DNA of 64,000 bases. Source: Rutidosis leptorrhynchoides. Taxonomy: Eukaryota > Streptophyta > Magnoliopsida > Asterales > Asteraceae. This document shows positions 53,877 through 64,000 of this stretch, piece after piece; the stretch's first letter is position 1, and each line of letters starts with the position of its first letter. A program made the translations under genes and the position numbers. The notes under the pieces are model-generated. The model did no database searches, had not been told where the DNA came from, and saw only the letters and a list, made by a program, of their open reading frames with translations. The stretch is taken from assembly GCF_046630445.1 (NCBI RefSeq), contig NC_092333.1, positions 102,832,501-102,896,500 of the forward strand. Direction: 5' to 3'.

Positions 53877-55870
53877 TGATGTTGTAGCGGAGTGGTATAA
53901 AATAGTTATTAATTTTAGCAGAAAAATACTATTAAATACGATACAATTTTACACAAGATATTTATTTATTTATAGAATGGATATACTTAAACCTTGCTAC
54001 AACACTTATAGGCAGTGTACCTAATCGTACAGTAGTGTAGTTTTTAGTAAGTCCGGTTCGTTCCACAGGGAATCTTTTTAAACAAAGCTTAACGCTATAT
54101 TAGTTTACTTTTATAAAAATACAAATATATATATATATAAGTAATATTATTATTATAAAGGGGGGTTTTTACCGTTTAATGACCGGTTTGTCGATTTAAA
54201 AACTTTAGTCGCAGTTAATACCAAATGTAAAATATTAAAAATGAATACAAGACTTAAATTAAAGCATAAAGTAAATAACGATAATGAAATTGCGAATAAT
54301 AAAAGTGCGATAAAATAAACTTGCGATAATTAAAAACTACGATAATTAAAAGTGCAATTAAATACAATAACAATAAAAATGCGATAACTAGAAGTGCAAT
54401 TAAATATAAAATAAAGGAAATTAAATATGAAATAAAAGAATTATGCTTATTTAAACTTCCGTAATCATGATGTTTGACGTGTTGATTTTAATTTTATGGC
54501 CATGGGTTAATTGTCCTTTGTCCTGGATTATTTAATATGTCCGTCTGGTTTTTGTCCATAACAGTCCATCAGTCATAAATATAAAGTGCGAGTGTCCTCG
54601 TCAAATTATTCTTATACCCGAAGTTAAATATTTCAACTAATTGGGGACTTAAACTGTAACAAGATTTTAATACTTTGTTTAATAATTACACCAGGATGTC
54701 GACTGAGTGTAACCTAAGGTTTTAATATTTTGTTATCAATTATACCAAGTGTCCTTGTACATAATTTCACCCCTGTTTTAATTATTCTAGTGGCTATTAA
54801 TCCATTCCCGTGTCCGGTTAAATGAACAATTATTCGTACATATAAATACCCCGCCCATCGTGTCCGATTGAGTGTATATGGTAATTTATAGGGACGCCCA
54901 ATTGTAAATCTTTATATTAACATTAACAAACTATCATTTAGTTAAACAAATATAAAGCCCATTAATAGCCCATAGTCTAATTCCCACAAGTGTCGTTCTT
55001 TTGTCCAAACCCCAATTATGGTACAAAGCCCAATTACCCAATTTTAGTAATTAGCCCAACATCATGATTACTTCGTTTTAAATAAGCATAATAATAACTT
55101 AGCTACGAGACATTAATGTAAAAAGGTTGAACATAACTTACAATGATTAAAAATAGTGTAGCGTTACACGGACAGAATTTCGACTTACACCCTTACAACA
55201 TTCGCTAGCATACCCTTATTATTAGAATTATAATTAAAATTAAAATATAAATTATAAATATATATATATATTTTACGTATGAGGAGAAGAAGAAAAAAGA
55301 TGCTTATTATGATCAGAATGCGCGAGCTTTATAGGGATTTTCTGAAATTGGGGCTCCGCGACTCGCGGCATTTTTGCCTTCAAACTCCGCGAGTCGCGGA
55401 GTTTGAAATTACAGCTCATATCAGTTTAGAGTCTTTCTTGCCGACGGTTTTTATTATTTATTATAATATATAAATAATTATAAGAATTATTAAAATATTA
55501 TATTATATTTATGTGCGTAGTTGACTTGTAATTTTTAGTCCGTTGCGTCGAGCGTTGAGAGTTGACTCTGGTCCCGGTTCCGAATTTTCGAACGTCCTTG
55601 CGTACAATTTAATATCTTGTACTTTGCGTTTTGAATCTTGTACTCTTGTAATTTCAAGACGTTTCTTATCAATAATTGGAACCTCTTTGATTGTCTTTTG
55701 TACTTTTGAGCTTTTTGGTCGTTTGCGTCTTCAATTCGTCGAATCTGTCTTTTGTCTTCACCTTTTATTATTTAAACGAATATCACTTGTAAATAGAACA
55801 ATTGCAATTAAAAGCTTGTCTTTCTTGAGGAATAATGCTATGAATTATATGTTCGTTTTTAGCATTATCA
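53877..55870 (-). mobile_element. Solo LTR G1, Athila/Tat-type, in the primer site of C
   Basis: A 1994-bp insertion with TGATGTTGTAGC...GCATTATCA ends and target duplication GTATC (53872-53876 and 55871-55875). It resembles the LTR of element H (61543-63567) along its length (for example AAACCTTGCTACAACAC, CCGGTTCGTTCCAC, GTGTCCTCGTCAAATTAT). Orientation follows H, whose polypurine side shows it reads on the minus strand. It contains two GC-rich palindromes (55356-55368, 55382-55404). No internal region is present. Confidence 0.88.
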
Positions 55871-56075
55871 GTATCCGAGCGTTGGTCTTAGAGAACCAGA
55901 ATTTTGCATTAGTGTGTCTTATCGAGTTTGTTAGGATGCATTAGTGAGTCTGGACTTCGACCGTGTTTACTTGAAAAATGATTGCTTAACAAATTTTGTT
56001 GGAAACTATATATTTTTAACATGTGAATATTATGTGATATATTAATCTCTTAATGCGTTTGATATTATGTGATAG

Positions 56076-56687
56076 ATGTCTACCTCTAGAACAAGTCCCA
56101 TTGACTCACCTAATAATAATGAAGAGTCAAATGTAAATTGGAATGATTCGTGGACTGATTCACAAGTTCCTGAAGAGGAACCGGAAGAAGAGTCGGAACC
56201 GGAAGAAGAATCAGAACCGGAAGAGGAGGAACCGGAGGAGGAAATAGAACCGGTGGGGGAAATAATAAAACGGTTAAGTAAAAGAAAATCCTCAACCAAC
56301 CGACCAAGGTTAATTATGGTCAATGGTGTTTCCGCCAAGGAAGCAAAATATTGGGAGGATTACCAATTCTCCGATGAATCGGATTCCGACGAGAATTCCG
56401 ATGATGTTATAGAAATTACCCCAACTGAATTTAAAAAGACAAAAGAAAATAATAAGGGAAAGGGCATAAAAATAGAGAAATCTAATTCCAACTCCGATGA
56501 ACTTTATATGTATCGTCAACCCCCGAAGCCCTTAAGTTGTAACAATGACCCGGGAACCTCTAAACCACCAGGTTTTTTTAAACCAATGTGGAAAACGACG
56601 GCTCATATTAGGGGAACATCATATATCCCTAGAAACTTGGCAAAACGAACCAAAACTGAAGAAGAAGAAACGAGCGAGTCGGAATAA
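56076..56687 (+). CDS. Acidic pre-gag ORF of element C (203 codons)
   Basis: Starting MSTSRTSPIDSPNNNE, it has a run of EPEEE repeats at about residues 32-60, a basic patch (KRLSKRKSSTNRP), a second acidic serine-rich stretch (SDESDSDENSDD), and a C-terminal part with Pro/Gly/Phe (KPPGFFKPMW) ending in acidic residues. It probably is intrinsically disordered. Element B has a counterpart in the same place, and F shows its tail, so it is a normal accessory part of this lineage, not chance. I recognise no domain. It could act as a gag- or nucleic-acid-binding accessory factor; this is speculation. The ORF looks whole in this copy. Confidence 0.6.
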   Translation: MSTSRTSPIDSPNNNEESNVNWNDSWTDSQVPEEEPEEESEPEEESEPEEEEPEEEIEPVGEIIKRLSKRKSSTNRPRLIMVNGVSAKEAKYWEDYQFSDESDSDENSDDVIEITPTEFKKTKENNKGKGIKIEKSNSNSDELYMYRQPPKPLSCNNDPGTSKPPGFFKPMWKTTAHIRGTSYIPRNLAKRTKTEEEETSESE

Positions 56688-56825
56688 GATAGTTGTATTC
56701 GTGTGGTGTAATATGTGTAATATAGTGTGCTTATGCTTTATGATATATGTAAAAATTGCCTGTATTAATAAGTAATTTTTTTTATGAATCTAACTCTTGT
56801 CTATTTTACAGTTTAAAAACACAAA

Positions 56826-57509
56826 ATGGATAGACAACCCAATATTTTAAGAGACCTACCCGGAGACATGATTGATGAAATCTTGTCTAGAGTCGGTCAA
56901 AATTCCTCGGCACAACTATTTAAGGCGAAATCAGTTTGTAAGACATTCGAAGAACGTTACAAGAATGTCTTGGTTTATAAGAGACATTCGTTTGAAAGAT
57001 GGGGGATATCACATTGGGAAACCCATAAGTTACGATGTGTTTACTTTGACGCATATATTGCGGGGAACCCAAATGCTATTTTACGCAATGGGTTAAGAAA
57101 TTATTTTGACTCAATGTATCCGAATATAGGACTTCATGATTTAGAAAAAGCGGCTAACATGCAACATAAAGAAGCATGCTATGCTTACGGGTTAGTAATG
57201 TTCGCTTCTCACCAAAGTGAGAAAAAGAACATCGGGCTACAACTATTAAACAAAACGTCCCCACAAGTGACGGAGTCGGTAAATGGGGTAAGAAATGAGG
57301 TTTTTAGGTTATTACGAGACTGTTGGTCATTACGTAACCCTCGTCCCTTTGACGACGTTACAACACGCTGTCTTATCAACGGCCATAACGGTTATGTTCC
57401 ACAAGACCAAGGATGGGAAGTAGTCCTAGTAAAACCAGAATGCATGACTTGTTTCTGGAAGTATGAATTACGTGTCTTTATTGCCTTTGCTGAACGACTT
57501 GTGTACTAG
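56826..57509 (+). CDS. F-box protein, At2g35280-like, carried inside retrotransposon C
   Basis: An intronless ORF of 227 codons, on the same strand as gag and 138 bases after the acidic ORF. Residues about 8-45 form an F-box (LRDLPGDMIDEILSRVG, then AKSVCKTFEER), the motif that binds SKP1 in SCF ubiquitin ligases. Residues about 80-150 (NPNAILRNGLRNYF, IGLHDLEKAANMQHKEACYA, KNIGLQLLNK) look like the Sel1-like helical repeats of plant At2g35280-type F-box proteins, and the C-terminal CMTCFWKYELRVFI matches the Cys-rich end I recall in that family. The substrate is unknown. It lies between the acidic ORF and gag, where element B has only about 360 bp and no F-box, so it was most likely captured from a host transcript. 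The frame is open throughout and appears whole. An independent host gene is excluded by LTR-side and gag-side sequence on both flanks. Confidence 0.82.
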   Translation: MDRQPNILRDLPGDMIDEILSRVGQNSSAQLFKAKSVCKTFEERYKNVLVYKRHSFERWGISHWETHKLRCVYFDAYIAGNPNAILRNGLRNYFDSMYPNIGLHDLEKAANMQHKEACYAYGLVMFASHQSEKKNIGLQLLNKTSPQVTESVNGVRNEVFRLLRDCWSLRNPRPFDDVTTRCLINGHNGYVPQDQGWEVVLVKPECMTCFWKYELRVFIAFAERLVY

Positions 57510-57850
57510 CTAGAATTATCTTCACAACTATCTTGTATCAAAGTTATTGTGTGCTATATTTCATGCTTTATGTAAAATAAGCGGTATTGTAAGTTTGTAA
57601 AATATTGTATAAAAGTTTGAACGCGAAATATTATTATAATCAGTTTTTCATATAGAATTGTAGTAGTTGAATTGTATATTAGCTACTAAGTATGAACTTA
57701 ACGGGTAGGTACTACCCGAATTTAAACTTATAAAACGCTAATATGAAGAAAAAGCTTTTATAAATGAGTTCATATTATGCTACGAAATACTACTAACTAC
57801 TCTTAATATTCTGTATGATTAACTTGTTCCATTTGACTATTTTGAAGGAA
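57510..57850 (+). other. Leader between F-box ORF and gag in C
   Basis: It contains AACGGGTAGGTACTACCCG (about 57698-57716), a near-palindrome also present before gag in element B (37604-37622) and, in changed form, in F (near 44540). It is probably a conserved structural element of the genomic RNA leader. No ORF. Confidence 0.6.
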
Positions 57851-58684
57851 ATGGCACCGACTACTCGACACACCGTGAATATGAATGAAGAGGAATTCCG
57901 TACTTTTCTAGCTTCAAACATAGCCGCAGTACAGGCTGCGCTACATACCAACAATAACCTTGGATCTAGCAGTACAGGAAATCGTGTAGGATGCACCTAC
58001 AAAGAATTCACTGCCTGCAAACCTTTGGAATTTGATGGAACCGAAGGACCGATCGGATTGAAACGGTGGACCGAGAAGGTCGAATCGGTGTTTGCCATAA
58101 GTGAGTGTACTGAAGAGGACAAAGTGAAGTACGCTACGTATACCTTCACAGGTTCTGCGTTAACATGGTGGAATACCTATCTAGAGCAAGTGGGACAAGA
58201 TGATGCGTACGCACTACCGTGGTCAGCATTCAAGCACTTGATGAACGAGAAGTACCGTCCCAGAACCGAGGTCAATAAGCTCAAGACAGAACTTAGAGGG
58301 TTACGAACCCAAGGATTTGATATTACCACGTATGAAAGACGATTCACAGAATTGTGCCTATTGTGTCCGGGAGCATTCGAAGATGAGGAAGAGAAGATTG
58401 ACACGTTTGTGAAAGGATTACCCGAAAGAATCCAAGAAGATATAAGTTCACACGAGCCCGCCTCCATACAACAGGCATGTAGAATGGCTCACAAACTAGT
58501 GAACCAGATTGAGGAAAGAATTAAAGAACACACGGCTGAAGAGGCCAATGTGAAGCAAGTCAAAAGAAAGTGGGAGGAAAACGGTGATAAGAATCACCAA
58601 TACAACAACAACAGTAATTATAATAATAATCGCAACAATTATCCCAACAATCGCAACATCAATCGCAACTACAACAAACGACCC

Positions 58685-58717
<33 letters not shown>

Positions 58718-61542
58718 AACAACAACAACTACAACAATCATCCCAACAACAATAACAACCGCAACAACAACAACAATCAGAAGCAGCTATGCCAAAGGTG
58801 TGAAAAGTATCACTCGGGGTTCTGCACCAAATTTTGCAACAAGTGTAAAAGAAATGGTCATAGCGCGGTGAAGTGTGAGGTCTACGGACCAGGGGTTAAC
58901 AGAACGAAAGGAACAAATGGTGTCGGAACGAGTAATGGCGGGGCAAGTAGTGTCGGAGCAAGTTATGCCAATGTAGTTTGTTATAAATGTGGAAAACCGG
59001 GCCACATTATTAGAAATTGCCCGAACCAGGAGAACACGAATGGACAAGGCCGCGGAAGAGTTTTCAATATTAATGCGGCAGAGGCACAGGAAGACCCGGA
59101 GCTTGTTACGGGTACGTTTCTTATTGACAATAAATCTGCTTACGTTTTATTTGATTCGGGTGCGGATAGAAGCTATATGAGTAGAGATTTTTGTGCTAAA
59201 TTAAGTTGTCCATTGACGCCGTTGGATAGTAAATTTTTACTCGAATTAGCAAACGGTACAATTAATTTCAGCAGATAATATATGCCGGAATCAAGAAATT
59301 AAACTGGGTAGCGAAATATTTAAGATTGATTTGATACCAGTAGAGTTAGGGAGTTTTGATGTAATAGTTGGCATGGACTGGCTGAAGAAGGTGAAAGCAG
59401 AGATCGTATGTTATAAAAATGCAATTCGCATTGTACGAGAAGAAGGAGAACCCTTAATGGTGTACGGAGAAAAGGGCAACATGAAGCTACATCTTATTAG
59501 TAATTTGAAGGCACAAAAACTAATAAGAAAAGGTTGCTATGCTGTTCTAGCACACGTCGAGAAAGTACAAACTGAAGAAAAGAGCATCAATGATGTTCCC
59601 GTCGCAAAAGAATTTCCCAATGTATTTCCGAAAGAATTACCGGGACTACCTCCACATCGATCTGTTGAATTTCAAATAGATCTTGTACCAGGAGCTGCAC
59701 TAATAGCTCGTGCTCCTTATAGACTCGCACCCAGCGAGATGAAAGAACTGCAAAGCCAACTGCAAGAACTATTAGAACGTGGTTTCATTCGACCAAGCAC
59801 ATCACCATGGGGAGCTCCTGTTTTGTTTGTCAAGAAGAAGGATGGTACATTTAGGTTGTGTATTGACTACAGAGAGTTGAACAAACTTACCATAAAAAAC
59901 CGTTATCCACTGCCGAGAATTAACGACTTATTTGATCAACTACAAGGCTCGTCGGTTTATTCGAAGATCGATTTACGTTCTGGATATCATCAAATGCGAG
60001 TAAAGGAGGATGATATTCCAAAAACTGCTTTTAGGACGCGTTATGGTCATTACGAGTTTATGGTTATGCCGTTTGGATTGACTAACGCACCAGCTGTGTT
60101 CATGGACCTTATGAACCTAGTGTGTGGGGCATATCTTGACAAGTTTGTCATTGTTTTCATCGATGACATACTTATTTACTCAAAGAATGATCAAGAGTAC
60201 GAAGAACATTTGAGAAAAGTGCTAGAAGTATTGAGGAAAGAAAAACTGTACGCTAAGTTTTCAAAGTGTGCATTTTGGTTGGAAGAAGTTCAATTCCTCG
60301 GTCACATAGTGAACAAAGAAGGTATCCAGGTGGACCCGGCAAAGATCAAAACCGTTGAAAAGTGGGAAACCCCAAAAACTCCGAAGCATATACATCAATT
60401 TTTAGGATTGGCTGGTTACTACAGAAGATTCATCCAAGATTTCTCCAAAATAGCAAAACCCTTGACTGCATTAACGCATAAAGGGAAGAAATTTGAATGG
60501 AAGGATGAACAAGAGAAGGCGTTTCAATTATTGAAGAAAAAGCTAACTACGGCACCTATATTGTCATTGCCTGAAGGGAATGATGATTTTGTGATTTATT
60601 GTGACGCATCAAAGCAAGGTCTCGGTTGTGTATTAATGCAACGGACGAAGGTGATTGCTTATGCGTCTAGACAATTGAAGATTCACGAGCAAAATTATAC
60701 AACGCATGATTTGGAATTAGGCGCGGTTGTTTTTGCATTAAAGACTTGGAGGCACTACTTATATGGGGTCAAAAGTATTATATATACCGACCACAAAAGT
60801 CTTCAACACATATTTAATCAGAAATAACTGAATATGAGGCAGCGTAGGTGGATTGAATTGTTGAATGATTACGACTTTGAGATTCGTTACCACCCAGGGA
60901 AGGCAAATGTGGTAGCCGACGCCTTGAGCAGAAAGGACAGAGAACCCATTCGAGTAAAATCTATGAATATAATGATTCACACTAACCTTACTACTCAAAT
61001 AAAGGAGGCGCAACAAGGAGTTTTAAAAGAGGGAAATTTAAAGGATGAAATACCCAAAGGATCGGAGAAGCATCTTAATATTCGGGAAGACGGAACCAGG
61101 TATAGGGCTGAAAGAATTTGAGTACCAAAATTTGGAGATATGAGAGAAATGGTACTTAGAGAAGCTCATAAAACCCGATACTCAATACATCCTGGAACGA
61201 GGAAGATGTACAAGGATCTCAAGAAACATTTTTGGTGGCCAGGTATGAAAACCGATGTTGCTAAATACGTAGGGGAATGTTTGACGTGTTCTAAGGTCAA
61301 AGCTGAGCATCAGAAACCATCAGGTCTACTACAACAACCCGAAATCCCGGAATGGAAATGGGAAAACATTACCATGGATTTCATCACTAAATTGCCAAGG
61401 ACTGCAAGTGGTTTTGATACTATTTGGGTAATAGTTGATCTTCTCACCAAGTCAGCACACTTCCTGCCAATAAGAGAAGATGACAAGATGGAGAAGTTAG
61501 CACGACTGTATTTGAAGGAAGTCGTCTCCAGACATGGAATAC
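57851..61542 (+). pseudogene. gag-pol region of element C, interrupted in integrase
   Basis: From MAPTTRHTVNMNEEE: gag capsid (CTYKEFTACKPLEFDGTEG, WTEKVESVF), a long Asn-rich linker encoded by AAC/AAT repeats (about 58600-58780), two CCHC knuckles (CNKCKRNGHSAVKC, CYKCGKPGHIIRNC), protease (LFDSGADRSYM), reverse transcriptase ([21 protein letters not shown]; active site FIDDILIYS), RNase H ([12 protein letters not shown]) and the first part of integrase ([26 protein letters not shown]). It is broken (about two to three breaks) and then cut by element H. Confidence 0.88.
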
Positions 61543-63567
<2,025 letters not shown>

Positions 63568-64000
63568 AATATCCCCACACTTGAACGTTGCTTGTCCTCA
63601 AGCAATACAAAACTTGAAATTAAATCACACGAATCACTTCTTTATTCTTCACACTTTATACATCAGTGATTTTGATACGGCGGTATAGACAATGATAGTA
63701 ACGGTGTGGTTTACAGTCCCACATGACTATGAAAATTTAGATCCTTTAGGAAATTGGATCTTTATGAAAACATTTGATCTTTTGAAAATTCAATCTAGCT
63801 TTTACCCTAGATAAGTTTTCTGGAATAACCCTTCACCGGTGTTTGCAAAATATTTTTGTGGGTTTTGTGGGTATCAGATTTTAAAATTTTAGCTCAAAAC
63901 TTGCGGTTTTGTGTCACCCACTTGCTAACCTTGTATTAGGAAAGCAACACGTCCAGTATACTTGCTCCGTATATTACCTTTCGGCAAACTACCGTCCGGT
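63568..64000 (-). other. Internal 3' sequence of element H
   Basis: It begins with the polypurine side (CCCCACACTTGAA in plus orientation). The remainder is untranslated-looking sequence preceding the 3' LTR of an Athila/Tat element, with no recognised domain. Confidence 0.7.

Larger units (their letters stand above)
50428..61542 (+). mobile_element. Tekay-type Ty3 retrotransposon C carrying an F-box gene, visible part
   Basis: The 5' LTR is 50428-53867. The primer site starts at 53870 but is split by solo LTR G1 (53877-55870). Then come a leader, an acidic ORF (56076-56687), an F-box ORF (56826-57509), and gag-protease-RT-RNase H-integrase (57851-61542). The integrase is interrupted by element H, and the rest of C, with its 3' LTR, lies beyond the window. 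It inserted into LTR copy A2. It is very similar to A1. The element is broken, with about three small breaks besides the two insertions. The F-box ORF is extra cargo not seen in related element B. Confidence 0.88.

Noticed and set aside
56826-57509. F-box ORF as an ordinary host gene between two retrotransposons
   Set aside because: Element C leader and acidic ORF lie on its left and the conserved pre-gag leader and gag lie on its right, all on the same strand, with no target duplication or host flank around the ORF.
58496-58741. Valine/isoleucine-rich frames opposite gag
   Set aside because: They are antisense shadows of the AAC/AAT repeat encoding the gag Asn linker.

Overview
This is plant nuclear DNA, most likely from a large, repeat-rich Asteraceae genome. 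That assignment rests on three things: spliced genes with GT-AG introns and a plastid-targeted protein; Tekay-type (chromovirus) and Athila/Tat-type Ty3 retrotransposons with LTRs of 2-4 kb; and integrase and gag wording I recall from daisy-family genomes. The species cannot be named from sequence alone.

Layout. Positions 1-4721 are the 3' end of a Tekay-type element with its 3' LTR. Positions 4722-18021 are a host island. It holds a two-exon gene for a conserved plant protein of unknown function (6456-7892), an eight-exon gene for a plastid shikimate kinase-like 2 protein (SKL2, 9528-12154), a Mutator-like non-autonomous DNA transposon with a 9-bp target duplication (12644-14067), several small MITE-like insertions, and three decayed short paralogues of a PB1-like family (16545-18021) set among AAACCGG hairpins.

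Positions 18022-64000 are one stack of nested retrotransposons whose target duplications can mostly be read. A minus-strand element F entered the third PB1-like gene. F was entered by D (23233-42881, gag-only, non-autonomous, duplication ATCAG), and D by B (30066-41367, a Tekay element complete at both ends, duplication ATAGA). Further right F was entered by an LTR copy A2 (44867 onward). A2 received a solo LTR E (47310-49409, duplication AGTAA) and then element C (50428 onward). C received a solo LTR G1 exactly in its primer-binding site (53877-55870, duplication GTATC) and an Athila/Tat-type element H in its integrase (61543 onward). The right-hand ends of F, A2, C and H lie beyond the window.

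The most notable content is in element C. Between its 5' LTR and gag it carries an acidic extra ORF and then a complete-looking intronless F-box protein ORF of 227 codons, similar in layout to At2g35280-like F-box proteins. Related elements B and F have the acidic ORF but no F-box ORF at that place, so this looks like a captured host gene carried as retrotransposon cargo. Other signals are clusters of a GGACG-N-CGTCC palindrome at both ends of the D and E LTRs, long GC-rich palindromes whose arms co-vary between the G1 and H LTRs, and the hairpin-studded PB1-like gene cluster.

Exon limits and target duplications were read by eye. Family names come from motif recognition without any database search.
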